DNA of 64,000 nt, from assembly GCF_019599465.1 (NCBI RefSeq), contig NZ_RKLR01000001.1, positions 372,001 to 436,000 of the forward strand, written 5' to 3'. The notes under the pieces are model-generated. The model worked only from the letters and a program-made list of their open reading frames with translations, did no database searches and was not told where the DNA came from. The translations under genes were made by a program, and so were the position numbers. Every line of letters begins with the position of its first letter. Position 1 is the first letter of the stretch. This DNA comes from Haloarcula rubra (GTDB lineage: Archaea > Halobacteriota > Halobacteria > Halobacteriales > Haloarculaceae). Of the stretch, positions 50,451 to 59,574 are shown piece by piece.

Positions 50451-51536
50451 ATGGCAACACGGGAGGCGACCTGGGCGTACCGGGACGACCACGACGACTT
50501 CGCGCGCACCTTCTACCGCCGGTTCGGCGACGGCGTCGTCTCCAGCATCGGCGTCGGCACGTATCTCGGCGACCCGACCGACGAACGCGACGACGCGTAC
50601 CACGACGCCATCGTCACGGCACTCGAAGGCGGTATCAACGTCCTGGATACGGCCATCAACTACCGCCACCAGCGCTCCGAACGCGTCGTCGGCCGGGCGC
50701 TGGCCGACGCGGACGTCGACCGCGAGGCCGTCGTCGTGGCGACGAAGGGTGGATTCGTCCCCTTCGACGGGGAGCGACCCGAGAACCCGGGTGCGTACGT
50801 CCAGTCGGAGTACGTCGACACGGGTATCGTCGACGCCGATGACCTCGTCAGCGGCCAGCACTGCATCGCGCCGGAGTACCTCGACGACCAGTTGGACCGC
50901 TCGCTCGACAACCTCGGACTGGACACCGTCGACCTCTACTACGTCCACAATCCCGAGACGCAACTCGCCGAGCACGGCCGAGACGAGGTGTACGACCGGC
51001 TAGAGGCCGCTTTCGAGCGACTGGAGGAGCGCGCGGCGGCCGGCGACCTGAAACACTACGGCGTGGCGACGTGGGAGGCGTTCCGAGTCCCCGAGAGTCA
51101 CGACAGCTATCTCTCGCTGCCGGAAGTCGTCGAGCGGGCACGGTCGGCCGCGAAGGCGGCTGGGAACACGGCGACGCACTTCCGGGCCATCCAGCTACCG
51201 TTCAACGTGTTCATGGCTGACGCGTTCTCCGTCGCCGCCCACGACGGCGCCGACGGTCCCCAGTCGGCGCTGTGGTTCGCCCACGAGGCGGGCCTCGACG
51301 TGTTCACGAGCGCCTCTATCATGCAGGGTCGGCTGGCCGAGGAGATGCCCGACAGCGTCGAGGCGCGACTCGACGGCGAGACACGCGCCCAGCGAGCGCT
51401 CAACTTCGCGCGGAGCGCCCCGGGCGTGACCTGTTCGCTCGTCGGGACGGGGTCCGCAGAACACGCCCGCGAGAACGTCGACGCCGGACGGTACGAACCG
51501 CTGGGTGCGGAGGCGTTCGACGCGGTGTTCGAGTGA
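50451..51536 (+). CDS. Aldo/keto reductase
   Basis: A 361-aa NADPH-dependent TIM-barrel oxidoreductase. The tetrad residues are in 'INVLDTAINYRHQRSERVVGRAL' (Asp, Tyr), 'VVVATKGGFVPF' (Lys) and 'TVDLYYVHNPETQ' (His), and the C-terminal 'CSLVGTGSAEHARENVDAG' binds cofactor. It is a different branch from the protein at 11553 and belongs to the COG0667-like group with a long loop after the first Lys. Substrate unknown. It starts 38 bases after the DHH gene. Confidence 0.92.
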   Translation: MATREATWAYRDDHDDFARTFYRRFGDGVVSSIGVGTYLGDPTDERDDAYHDAIVTALEGGINVLDTAINYRHQRSERVVGRALADADVDREAVVVATKGGFVPFDGERPENPGAYVQSEYVDTGIVDADDLVSGQHCIAPEYLDDQLDRSLDNLGLDTVDLYYVHNPETQLAEHGRDEVYDRLEAAFERLEERAAAGDLKHYGVATWEAFRVPESHDSYLSLPEVVERARSAAKAAGNTATHFRAIQLPFNVFMADAFSVAAHDGADGPQSALWFAHEAGLDVFTSASIMQGRLAEEMPDSVEARLDGETRAQRALNFARSAPGVTCSLVGTGSAEHARENVDAGRYEPLGAEAFDAVFE

Positions 51537-51575
51537 GAGCCAGACGAGTCGGTCCGGTAGCCCACCGCTGGGGTG

Positions 51576-51746
51576 TCACCCGAGTTCTTTCCACTCCGTA
51601 CCGCACTCGGGACAGACCCGAACCTTGCCGACCTGGTCCGGGTCGTTGTCCGTCGACAGTGGCTCGTCACACGCCGTACACGAGAGTCGACCGTAGCCGT
51701 CTTTCTCGACGTCACCCGCACGCAGGGCCTTCCTGACCGAGTCCAT
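51576..51746 (-). CDS. HVO_0758-type small zinc finger protein
   Basis: A 56-aa protein with C-x2-C ('LSCTACDEPL') and C-x2-C ('VRVCPECGTEWKELG') pairs, a zinc ribbon. It begins MDSVRKALRAGDVEKDGYG, the familiar start of the HVO_0758 family in haloarchaea. Function unknown. Minus-strand TTTTTACCC centred 25-30 bases upstream of ATG 51746 is its TATA box and also lies inside the start region of the divergent MFS gene. Confidence 0.85.
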   Translation of the reverse strand: MDSVRKALRAGDVEKDGYGRLSCTACDEPLSTDNDPDQVGKVRVCPECGTEWKELG

Positions 51747-51765
51747 AGCGCTAGCTGCGACAGCC

Positions 51766-52998
51766 GTGGGTAAAAAGACCGTGGCGATTCGGAACAATCT
51801 TCGGGGCGAGCGACGACTGTCCGGTGTGTCTCGACGGTCAGTGTTCGGCTCGCTGCTCGGGTTGGTCTTCCTCATCAACCTTGCGCGTGTGGTGTTCGCC
51901 CCGTTGCTCGAACCCATCCGGGTCGCGACGGGCGCGAGCAGTGCGACGCTGGGGCTCCTGGCGACGCTCGTCTGGGCCGGGAGCGCGGTGACGCGACTGC
52001 CGACCGGCTTCCTGTTGACGCGGGTGACCCGCGCACAGGCGGTCTTCGGCTCCGGCGTCGTGTTGACCGTGGGGGCGACGTTCACCGCGCTGACATCGGA
52101 CCCGACGCTGTTACTCGCCGGTGCGTTCACGATGGGGCTCTCCAGCGGCGTCTACATCGTCGCCGCGAACACGCTCATCAGCGAACTGTACCCCGACGCG
52201 CCGGGTCGCGTCCTCGGCCAGCACGGCGTCGCCAGCCAACTCGCCGCGGTCGGCGCGCCGGCGCTCGTCTCCGCGGCGCTCCTCGTCGGGAACTGGCGGG
52301 TGGCGCTGCAGGCGATAGCCGTCGGCGCGGCGGTGATGACCGTCGTGTTCACGCTGGTCGCCCGTCGGACGGCGTTCCCCGAGGCCGGCCACGAGGACAG
52401 GGACGTCCTTGGGGCGGTACTGGCGCAGTGGCCCATCATCGTCACCGCGGTGGCGACGCTGGGCTTTACGACGATGGTGTGGAACGGACTGTTCAACTTC
52501 TACGTCACGTACGTCGACAGCATCGGCCTCACGAAGGCGACGGGGCGGACGCTCCTGCAGGTCGCGTTCGGCGCCGGCGTGCCGGCGTTCTACGTGAGCG
52601 GACGGCTGGCCGACCGCCTGCCGACGCTCCCGTACATCCTCGTCATCGTCGCGGCCTTCACCGGGTGCATCCTCGTCCTCCCGATAGTCAGGGGGTTCTG
52701 GCCGCTGGTGGCGTTCAGCGCCGTCACGGGCTACGTCATCCACAGTAGCTTCCCGGCGGTCGATACGTACCTGCTCGGGTCGCTGCCGGACCGCCACCGC
52801 GCCAGCGCGTACGCGACGTACGGCGCCGGGATGATGGTGATTCAGGCCCCCGGGAGCGTCGTCTTCGGCGTGTTGCTGGACGCCGGCGTGGCCTTCCCGA
52901 CCATCTTCGAGTGGATGGGGGCCGGACTCGTCGTGCTCTTGCTCGCACTGCTGGCGCTCCACTTCAGCGGTCGGTTGCCGAGGACGGCCGCCGCCTGA
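51766..52998 (+). CDS. MFS transporter
   Basis: A 410-aa integral membrane protein with about 12 helices. The loop between helices 2 and 3 reads 'GSAVTRLPTGFLLTRVTRAQAVF', the typical MFS 'G-x-x-x-D/R' region with Arg in place of Asp. A second copy 'VSGRLADRLPTLPYI' follows in the C-terminal half. Substrate unknown. The start may be GTG 51766 or GTG 51781, as both are in frame and the shared divergent promoter overlaps them; the shorter form keeps the first helix intact. Confidence 0.85.
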   Translation: MGKKTVAIRNNLRGERRLSGVSRRSVFGSLLGLVFLINLARVVFAPLLEPIRVATGASSATLGLLATLVWAGSAVTRLPTGFLLTRVTRAQAVFGSGVVLTVGATFTALTSDPTLLLAGAFTMGLSSGVYIVAANTLISELYPDAPGRVLGQHGVASQLAAVGAPALVSAALLVGNWRVALQAIAVGAAVMTVVFTLVARRTAFPEAGHEDRDVLGAVLAQWPIIVTAVATLGFTTMVWNGLFNFYVTYVDSIGLTKATGRTLLQVAFGAGVPAFYVSGRLADRLPTLPYILVIVAAFTGCILVLPIVRGFWPLVAFSAVTGYVIHSSFPAVDTYLLGSLPDRHRASAYATYGAGMMVIQAPGSVVFGVLLDAGVAFPTIFEWMGAGLVVLLLALLALHFSGRLPRTAAA

Positions 52999-53038
52999 GT
53001 CCGGAAACGCTGAAGCCGCTGGGGGTCGCGCACCCGGT

Positions 53039-53509
53039 ATGGACCTGACAGCCGACGACATCGCCGGCGTCGTCGACGTCTTCGGTGCGCTCACCCGTGC
53101 CGAACTCGGGCGGGCGTGTTCCGAACTGGCGTTCAAACGTGGCGAGGACGTCGCGACCGACGCGTTCGCCGAGGACGTCGAGGACGCGCTCACGTCGTAC
53201 CACCTGCTCTCGGTCGCCGACCACGACGAGGACACCGACGAGGCACTCCTCGTCGTCGGCCCGGCGGCGTTCCCGTCGCTGCCGGACGGGGCCGGCGACC
53301 TCCCACACATCATGGACGTGCCGGCGCGCACGCTGGACGAGGAGACGGTCGCCCGCGCCGCCGAGGAACGGTTCCGTGAGGACGCCGTCCTCGCCGTGCA
53401 GGCGGGCGACGAGGACCGTATCGCGTCACTACTGGACGTGAGCTACGACCTCGAAGCGTGGGGGCCGGTGGAACTGGGGACGGCACGGGACAGGCTGGAC
53501 GACGCCTGA
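53039..53509 (+). CDS. Haloarchaeal DUF7109-like protein
   Basis: A 156-aa acidic protein beginning MDLTADDIAGVVDVFGALTRAELGRACSELAFKRGED, which looks like a helical haloarchaea-only regulator-like domain (DUF7109, from memory). A small all-alpha C-terminal part follows ('ARTLDEETVARAAEERFREDAVLAV'). Function unknown. It lies 40 bases after the MFS gene and 51 bases before the NUDIX gene, on the same strand. Confidence 0.7.
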   Translation: MDLTADDIAGVVDVFGALTRAELGRACSELAFKRGEDVATDAFAEDVEDALTSYHLLSVADHDEDTDEALLVVGPAAFPSLPDGAGDLPHIMDVPARTLDEETVARAAEERFREDAVLAVQAGDEDRIASLLDVSYDLEAWGPVELGTARDRLDDA

Positions 53510-53560
53510 CCGACGGCGACACCCGACCGAGTTAAGGACGTACACTGCTTCGATTGACGT

Positions 53561-54181
53561 ATGGACTTCGACCGGTTGGCGGCACACGACCCCGTCGTCG
53601 TCGACGACGAGGAGCGCGAAGCGGCAGTCGTCGTGCCGGTCGTCACCCGACCCGAAGGTGAGGCCATCCTCTTCACGAAGCGGGCCGACCACCTGACCGA
53701 CCACCCCGGCCAGATGTCGTTCCCCGGTGGCGGCTACGAACCGGTGGACGACGACCTGCTGCGGACGGCGCTCAGGGAGGCCAACGAGGAGATAGGGCTG
53801 GACCCGCAGGCCGCACACGTCGTCGGCCGCCTCGACGACATCCGGACCATCACGAACTACTCGGTGCGCCCGTTCGTCGCGCGCATCCCCGACCGAGAGT
53901 ATATTCCGAACGACGAGGAGGTCGCCGAAGTGGTCGTCCTCCCCGTCGCCGAACTCACCGACCTCGACAACTACGAGTCCGAACACCGCGACCACCCCTA
54001 CTACGGCGAGATACGCCTGCACTTCTTCTACGTCGACGGCTACACCGTCTGGGGGGCGACGGCGCGGATGCTCGTGCAGTTGCTGGAACTGGCGACCGAC
54101 TGGGAGATGCCGGCCGAACCCGACCGCTACGCCGGCCCGGACGACGAGTTCCCGGAGTCGGTGCGGGACCAGATACGCTGA
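53561..54181 (+). CDS. NUDIX CoA pyrophosphatase-like protein
   Basis: A 206-aa hydrolase. The NUDIX box is 'GGGYEPVDDDLLRTALREANEEIGL', with the REx2EE core. It is preceded by 'LFTKRADHLTDHPGQMSFPGG', the UPF0035-type extension that selects coenzyme A pyrophosphatases. It would cleave CoA or oxidised CoA to 3',5'-ADP and phosphopantetheine. 'gagttaagga' about 26 bases before ATG 53561 is the likely TATA element. Confidence 0.9.
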   Translation: MDFDRLAAHDPVVVDDEEREAAVVVPVVTRPEGEAILFTKRADHLTDHPGQMSFPGGGYEPVDDDLLRTALREANEEIGLDPQAAHVVGRLDDIRTITNYSVRPFVARIPDREYIPNDEEVAEVVVLPVAELTDLDNYESEHRDHPYYGEIRLHFFYVDGYTVWGATARMLVQLLELATDWEMPAEPDRYAGPDDEFPESVRDQIR

Positions 54182-54222
54182 GAGCGACAGGGCTTTGCGC
54201 GCCGAGACGAACGGACAGACGA

Positions 54223-54462
54223 ATGACGGTACTCGCGACCGGGGCGCTGGCGGTCGACCACGAGGGCCGTGAGCACGTCCCCGACCGGGAGGCGCTGGGG
54301 ACACTGGCCGACCACGCGGAGGCCCTCGAACGGGTCGTCCGCGACTACGCGCTCGTCGGCCGCCCGGAGACGGTGGCCGACTGGACCGACCAGTTGCCGG
54401 ACGCGGGCGCCGACACCGTCGTCGGCTACCCGGCCCGCGGCCCCGGGCCGCTCCTCGGATAG
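54223..54462 (+). CDS. Short protein resembling the C terminus of LLM/F420-type oxidoreductases
   Basis: A 79-aa frame. The last 45 residues ('VVRDYALVGRPETVADWTDQLPDAGADTVVGYPARGP') look like the end of haloarchaeal luciferase-like, coenzyme F420-dependent oxidoreductases, in which this helix-strand-helix closes the barrel. The catalytic and cofactor parts are missing, so it is either a remnant or a small protein in its own right. It has haloarchaeal codon use and is joined directly to the DAO-type gene (stop TAG, then ATG with no gap). Confidence 0.5.
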   Translation: MTVLATGALAVDHEGREHVPDREALGTLADHAEALERVVRDYALVGRPETVADWTDQLPDAGADTVVGYPARGPGPLLG

Positions 54463-55560
54463 ATGCGGGTCGGCGTCGTCGGCGGTGGCTGTGTCGGACT
54501 CGTCGCCGCCGGTGACATCGCGACGCGCGGAGCCTCCGTAACCCTCTACGAACGGGCCGACCTCGGGAGCGGCGCGACCGGTCGCGCGGCGGGCATCTGC
54601 TACGACGCTTTCGCCGGACAGGTGGACGCCGCCGTCGCGGCCCGCGCGCTCGAACGCTACCGCGAGTGGGACCTGCTGACGCCGTGCCCGTACGTCTGGG
54701 CCGCCCGCGACGACGGCGACGGGACGGCGATTCGCCAGCAGGTCCGGGAGATGCAGGCCCGCGGTCGGGACGTGAGCGAACTGTCGCCCGACGCACTGGA
54801 AAGGCGGTACCCCCACCTCGACACCGACGGTGTCGTCGCCGCCGGCATCGCCCACTCGGCCGGGACGCTGGACCCGGACGCCGTCGTGAGCGCACTGGCG
54901 ACGCGCGCCCGGTCTGCGGGCGCGACCGTGCAGACCGAGACGCCGGTCGCCCTCGACGGTCCGACGACCGTCGAGACGCCCGCCGGGACAGAGACGTTCG
55001 ACGCCGTGGTCGTCGCGGCCGGCCCGGCGACGGACCCACTGGTGGCCGACGTGGGCGTCTCGCTCGCGCTGGCGACCTACCGGGCGCAGGCACTCGTCAC
55101 CGACGCCGTCGACACGACGCTCCCGTCGTTCTACGACGCGACCGAGGAGTTCTACTGGCGGCCGAAGGACGACGGCGTCCTCGTCGGCGACGGGGCGCAC
55201 GCGGCCGACCAGGACGACTGGAACCGCGACGCAGACCCCGCGTTCGTCGACGCGGTGCTGACGAAGTTCGGGGCCGCGACCACGCTCTCGCCGTCGGTCC
55301 GTCGCTCGTGGGCCGGCCTCTGTACGGCGACGCCGGACCGGGACCCGCTACTCGGGCGAGTCGCCGACGGGCTCTGGGTCGCCACTGGCTGGCAGGGTCA
55401 CGGGCTGATGCGAGCGCCGTCGCTGGGCGAGTACCTCGCCGAGCGAGTGGTAGGCACGGACCCGACACTCGACGTGGCGCTCGGACCGCGAGTCGACCCG
55501 ACGCGGTTCGACGGGGACGAGTCGTTCGACCCGCTGGGCGATCCGACGGCTGACTGGTAG
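54463..55560 (+). CDS. FAD-dependent oxidoreductase (D-amino-acid oxidase family)
   Basis: A 365-aa flavoprotein. The FAD-binding Rossmann motif is 'VGVVGGGCVGLVAAGDIATRGASVTLYERADLGSGATGRAAGI', with the characteristic 'G-A-T-G/S-R-A-A-G' of the DAO family. The C-terminal 'GLWVATGWQGHGLMRAPSLGEYLAERV' closes the FAD site. Substrate unknown; glycine/sarcosine-type amine oxidation is the family norm. It starts exactly at the base after the stop of the short LLM-like ORF, so both come from one message. Confidence 0.9.
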   Translation: MRVGVVGGGCVGLVAAGDIATRGASVTLYERADLGSGATGRAAGICYDAFAGQVDAAVAARALERYREWDLLTPCPYVWAARDDGDGTAIRQQVREMQARGRDVSELSPDALERRYPHLDTDGVVAAGIAHSAGTLDPDAVVSALATRARSAGATVQTETPVALDGPTTVETPAGTETFDAVVVAAGPATDPLVADVGVSLALATYRAQALVTDAVDTTLPSFYDATEEFYWRPKDDGVLVGDGAHAADQDDWNRDADPAFVDAVLTKFGAATTLSPSVRRSWAGLCTATPDRDPLLGRVADGLWVATGWQGHGLMRAPSLGEYLAERVVGTDPTLDVALGPRVDPTRFDGDESFDPLGDPTADW

Positions 55561-55597
55561 CGTCTGCGTCGTAGAACAGCGTAAACAGGGAACCTCG

Positions 55598-56056
55598 TTA
55601 CTCCTCGGCGTCGTCGGAGGCCGAGACGTCGTGGGCGTCGGTGTCGTCGGAGACGGGTTCGTCGGACGCCTCGTCCTCGGCCGTCTCGGACTTCGGGATG
55701 CGGACCTGCAGCGTGCCGTCCTGTTTGAGCGTCGCGGACGCGGTCTCGGCGTCGACGACGGCGTCCTCGGGGAGCGTCACCGAGCCGTCGAGCGCCAGTC
55801 CGCGGCCGGGGTACCGCATATCGAAGCCGTCGTGGAAGTCTCGGAAACGGTCGATTCGGACCTCGACGCGGTCCTCGACGTACCTGACCTGCACGTCGCT
55901 CGCGGTTGCACCGGGGGCGTCGAAGACGACGAGGTAGGCGTCTTCGGACTCCAGTAGGTCCGCCGGCAGCGGCTTGTTCTCCTGAACCCGGCCGGCGGCC
56001 CGGCCGATGTTCTCGAAGATAGCGTTGCCGATAGACTCCCCGATGCCGCGAATCAT
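55598..56056 (-). CDS. Hsp20/alpha-crystallin family protein
   Basis: A 152-aa small heat-shock-type chaperone. The alpha-crystallin domain covers about residues 35-120 ('YLVVFDAPGATASDVQVRYVEDRVEVRIDRF' and 'ALDGSVTLPEDAVVDAETASATLKQDGTLQVRIPK'). The I-x-I/V of the tail is weak ('VRIPK'), and an acidic disordered tail follows. It overlaps the upstream DUF7559-like gene by four bases. These short haloarchaeal Hsp20s act as holdases; any link to gas vesicle GvpH is not suggested here. Confidence 0.85.
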   Translation of the reverse strand: MIRGIGESIGNAIFENIGRAAGRVQENKPLPADLLESEDAYLVVFDAPGATASDVQVRYVEDRVEVRIDRFRDFHDGFDMRYPGRGLALDGSVTLPEDAVVDAETASATLKQDGTLQVRIPKSETAEDEASDEPVSDDTDAHDVSASDDAEE

Positions 56057-56211
56057 AGCTCGACGGCCTCCAGCGTGTCGGCCTCACCGCAGTACGGACA
56101 GGTGAAGTCTTCGACGCCGGTGTCGTCGGGCATGTCGTAGGTGTAGTGGAGCTCGAACATGTCGAGCGTGCAGTCGTCGTCGGTGCAGACGACTTCCAGA
56201 GTGGCTGGCAT
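56053..56211 (-). CDS. Small zinc-ribbon protein (DUF7559-like)
   Basis: A 52-aa protein beginning MPATLEVVCTDDDCTLDMFELHYTYDMPDDTGVEDFTCPYCGEAD. The C-x4-C and C-x2-C pairs form a zinc ribbon. I associate it with the haloarchaeal DUF7559 family from memory. It is the first gene of a two-gene operon with hsp20 (ATGA overlap), which suggests a joint role in protein quality control. Confidence 0.75.
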   Translation of the reverse strand: MPATLEVVCTDDDCTLDMFELHYTYDMPDDTGVEDFTCPYCGEADTLEAVEL

Positions 56212-56310
56212 GGTCGCTGGTTGGTCCGTGAGGCTCAAACCGCTTTCGGAGGCGGAACCGCCGTCGTAACCGTCCGAACATTGATTAGCGCCCGTGGAGA
56301 GGGGACAGGC

Positions 56311-57108
56311 ATGGGTTCCGGTGTTCTGGGTGTGGACTTCAGCGGCGCGAACGCGGCCGGGGACGCGCTGTGGGTGACTGAAGCCACGCCGACTTCGGCG
56401 GGGATGCGCATCGACGCGTGCTATCGAGCGACAGACGAGTGGGGCCGTGACCGCGAGAGCGCACACGCCGGCCTCGTCGAACGGGTTCGGGCGGACGACG
56501 TCGGCGCGGTCGGACTGGACTTCCCGTTCAGTCTCCCCCAGTCGTTGCTCGACGCACAGTGTAGCGGCACTTGGTACGGGTTTCTCGAGTGGGTCGCGAG
56601 CGACGGCGGTCCGGCCAGCCCCGACGCGTTCTCCGAGGTGTGTCGCCACACCGCCGAGATGGCCGTCGGCAAGCGAGACGTTCGCCGAGAGACAGACGCC
56701 CGGCGCGCGGCGCTCTGTCCGTACACGAACCGGGTCCGGAGCATGACCTACCACGGCGCCCGGAACGTCCTCGGCCGCCTCGCCGACGACCCCGGCACCG
56801 CCGTCGCGCCGATGCAGGGCCACGACGCCGAGACGGTGGTCTGTGAGGTGTACCCCGCGGCCACCTTCGGGTGGCTCGGCTGTTACCGCGAGGGGTACAA
56901 GACCACCGACGGGGCGCGCGCCCGGCGCGAGACAAACGTCGAGGCCGTCGAGGCGTGTGGCGTCGCGCTGGACGACCACCGCGAGACGTACCACCGGAAC
57001 CACGACGCACTCGACTCGCTGGCCGCCGCCGTCTCCGCCGGCCGCGTCGCCGACGGCGCTCGGCCGACGCCGGTCGGCACCGTCGAGGAAGGCGCTATCT
57101 ACGTGTAG
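56311..57108 (+). CDS. DUF429 family protein (predicted RNase H-like nuclease)
   Basis: A 265-aa cytosolic protein. 'GVLGVDFSGANAAGDALWV' at the N terminus carries the first Asp of an RNase H fold, and 'VGLDFPFSLPQSLLDAQ' the second. 'AETVVCEVYPAATF' and 'RNHDALDSLAAAVSAG' bear the further acidic residues (Glu and Asp) of the putative site. Length and order match archaeal DUF429. Its substrate is unknown; nucleic acid is predicted by fold only. ATG 56311 was selected as the first residue of the fold. Confidence 0.85.
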   Translation: MGSGVLGVDFSGANAAGDALWVTEATPTSAGMRIDACYRATDEWGRDRESAHAGLVERVRADDVGAVGLDFPFSLPQSLLDAQCSGTWYGFLEWVASDGGPASPDAFSEVCRHTAEMAVGKRDVRRETDARRAALCPYTNRVRSMTYHGARNVLGRLADDPGTAVAPMQGHDAETVVCEVYPAATFGWLGCYREGYKTTDGARARRETNVEAVEACGVALDDHRETYHRNHDALDSLAAAVSAGRVADGARPTPVGTVEEGAIYV

Positions 57109-57150
57109 CCCAAGCCGGTCATATTTCAGTCCGGACCCGATAGACCGTCT

Positions 57151-59052
57151 ATGACCGACGAACACGGTGGGTTCGAGGGGGTCCGCGAGAACGTGGACGG
57201 ACACCCGATGGTGAACCTCGTCGCCTACGCGACGCCGTACTGGGCGCGTCTCGTCGTCGGCGTGCTCTCGGCCTTCTGTACTCGCTTCGCCCGCCTCGTT
57301 CCGCCTATCGTGGTCGCCGCCGCCATCGACCGCGTGATTCTCAACCGGGGCGAACCCGGCCTGCTGACGGCCGCCGGACTGCTCCCGGCCGGCAGTATCG
57401 CGAGTGACGCGGCGAAAGTCGCGTTCCTCCAGCGGCTCGTCGCCATCGCCGCCGTCGCGTATCTGCTCCGGTCGGCGACACGCTTCGCCTCCCGGTATCT
57501 CCTCCAGTCGACGGCCCAGAAGATACAGCGCGACCTGCGGAACGACACGTACGACCACCTCCAGCACCTCTCGATGGACTTCTTCGCGAACCACCAGACC
57601 GGCGGGATGATGTCCATCCTCAACAGCGACATCAACCGGCTGGAGTCGTTCCTGAACACCGAGTTCCGCCAACTGATTCGGGTCGTCGCCACCGTCGGCG
57701 GCATCGCCGTCGTGCTGTGGTGGCACTCGCCGACGCTGGCGCTCATCGCCCTCGCGCCCGTGCCAATCATCGGCGTCGCGAGCGGTTACTTCCTGACGTG
57801 GATAGAGCCGCGCTACCGGTCGATTCGGCGCACCGTCTCCCGGCTCAACACCCGGCTGGAGAACAACCTGAGCGGCGCGCCGGTCATCAAGGCCTTCGAC
57901 CGCTACGAGTTCGAGAACGAGCGAGTCCGCGACCAGAGCCAGACCTACCACGACGAGAAGGTCGGCGCGCTCCGCATCCGGCGGGCGTTCTTCGCCGGTC
58001 TCAGACTGCTGACCGGCGTCGTCTTCGTCGGTATCCTCTACGTCGCCGGGATGGACTTCGTGACGAGCGCCGACGGCGAGGCCGCCCTGCAGGCGGGGAC
58101 GTTCGCGCTGTTCTTCCTCTACCTGCGCCGCCTCTACTCCCCGATGCGGCGGGTCGGGAAGTCCGCGAACAAGTACCAACTCGCGAAGTCGAGCGCCGAG
58201 CGAGTGTTCGGTCTGCTGGGGCAGTCCCCGGCTATCACCGACCCCGAGGACCCCTACGAACCCGACAGTCTCGACGGGCGCGTCACCTTCGACGACGTGA
58301 CCTTCGGCTACGAACCCGACCGGCCGGTGGTCCGAGACGTCTCGCTGGACGTCCCGGCGGGCGCGACAGTCGGACTGGCCGGCCCGACGGGTGCCGGGAA
58401 GTCGACGCTCCTGAAACTCGTCCCGCGGTTCCACGACGTGGATTCGGGTGCCGTACAGGTCGACGGCGTCGACGTGCGCGAGTACGGCCTCCAGTCGCTG
58501 CGCGACGACGTCGCCGTCGTCGAACAGCAACCGTACCTCTTCTCGGGCACCGTCGCGGAGAACGTCGCCTACGGCGACCGAGAGGTGCTGGACGGGGAGA
58601 GCGAGGGGAGCGAGGCCGCCCGCGAACGGGTCCGGGAGGCCGCCCGCGCCGCACAGGCCCACGAGTTCGTCAGCGACCTCCCGGAAGGGTACGACACGCA
58701 GATCGGCGAGCGCGGCATCAAACTCTCCGGCGGCCAGCGTCAGCGCGTCGCCATCGCCCGCGCCCTGCTGAACGACCCCGAGATAATCATCTTCGACGAG
58801 GCGACCAGCGACGTCGACACGGAGACCGAAGAGCGCATCCAGGCGAGTATCGAGCGACTCGTGGAGGACCGCACCGCCTTCGTCATCGCGCACCGCCTCT
58901 CGACGATACAGGACGCCGACCGCATCGTCGTGATGGACGACGGGGAAATCGTCGAGCGCGGGAGCCACGACGACCTGCTCTCGGCGGAGGGTGACTACGC
59001 CGACCTGTGGTACGCACAGGCCGACGAGCACCCCGTCAGTGCCGACGACTGA
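57151..59052 (+). CDS. ABC exporter (membrane domain fused to ATPase)
   Basis: A 633-aa half transporter. Residues about 20-330 make a six-helix ABC exporter membrane domain ('SIRRTVSRLNTRLENNLSGAPVIKAFDRYEFENERV' is the coupling-helix region). Residues about 365-620 form the nucleotide-binding domain, with Walker A at 411-419 (GPTGAGKST), signature 'LSGGQRQR' and Walker B 'IIIFDEATSDVDTETE'. It would dimerise. Substrate unknown; a lipid or drug is typical. A short acidic tail ends it. It begins 42 bases after DUF429 with no strong promoter between. Confidence 0.95.
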   Translation: MTDEHGGFEGVRENVDGHPMVNLVAYATPYWARLVVGVLSAFCTRFARLVPPIVVAAAIDRVILNRGEPGLLTAAGLLPAGSIASDAAKVAFLQRLVAIAAVAYLLRSATRFASRYLLQSTAQKIQRDLRNDTYDHLQHLSMDFFANHQTGGMMSILNSDINRLESFLNTEFRQLIRVVATVGGIAVVLWWHSPTLALIALAPVPIIGVASGYFLTWIEPRYRSIRRTVSRLNTRLENNLSGAPVIKAFDRYEFENERVRDQSQTYHDEKVGALRIRRAFFAGLRLLTGVVFVGILYVAGMDFVTSADGEAALQAGTFALFFLYLRRLYSPMRRVGKSANKYQLAKSSAERVFGLLGQSPAITDPEDPYEPDSLDGRVTFDDVTFGYEPDRPVVRDVSLDVPAGATVGLAGPTGAGKSTLLKLVPRFHDVDSGAVQVDGVDVREYGLQSLRDDVAVVEQQPYLFSGTVAENVAYGDREVLDGESEGSEAARERVREAARAAQAHEFVSDLPEGYDTQIGERGIKLSGGQRQRVAIARALLNDPEIIIFDEATSDVDTETEERIQASIERLVEDRTAFVIAHRLSTIQDADRIVVMDDGEIVERGSHDDLLSAEGDYADLWYAQADEHPVSADD

Positions 59053-59194
59053 TGCCCGGTAGAGCGGGACGGCCTCCCGAGTAACGCCGTCCTCGCCGAC
59101 GGCCGCGACGGCGCGCCGACAGGTGACTCCGGACGTGCGTATCCAGTGCCGCCACGGGAGGCGGCTTTTTCCGTACGCTCGCCCTCTGGGAACC

Positions 59195-59542
59195 ATGCAC
59201 ACCTCCTCGAACCGGACGGTCAGGCGGCTAGAGCGCATCGCTCGGGCCCTCGACGAGAGCGTCCGGGTTCCGGGCATCGGCATCCGCGTCGGTCTCGACC
59301 CGTTGCTGGGCCTGCTCCTGGTCGCCGGAGACGTCGTGACCGGGCTCTGCTCGCTGTACATCGTCCTCGAAGCGGGCAGACTCGGCGTCTCCCGACGAAC
59401 GCTGGCCCGGATGCTCCTGAACGTCGCGTTAGACGTGGGCATCGGCGTGGTTCCGGTCGTGGGAGACCTCTTCGACGCCCTCTGGAAAGCGAACGTCAGG
59501 AACGTCGACCTCGCGGTGGCCGACCTCGAACGGCAGGGATAG
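59195..59542 (+). CDS. DUF4112 family membrane protein
   Basis: A 115-aa protein. Two hydrophobic hairpins carry the family signature ('GIGIRVGLDPLLGLLLVAGDVVTGLCSLYIVLEAGRLG' and 'LLNVALDVGIGVVPVVGDLFDALWKANVRNV'). Function unknown. ATG 59195 has a T-rich box (59164-59169) about 28 bases upstream; the longer frame from 59123 is not protein-like. The 142-base gap before it holds no other feature. Confidence 0.88.
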   Translation: MHTSSNRTVRRLERIARALDESVRVPGIGIRVGLDPLLGLLLVAGDVVTGLCSLYIVLEAGRLGVSRRTLARMLLNVALDVGIGVVPVVGDLFDALWKANVRNVDLAVADLERQG

Positions 59543-59574
59543 CGGCCCGAAACCGTCGGCGGACGAGCGCTCGA

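Noticed and set aside
56053-59442. A 1129-codon minus-strand frame across DUF429 and the ABC exporter
   Set aside because: Opposite-strand shadow; only its last 52 codons (the zinc-ribbon gene) look real.
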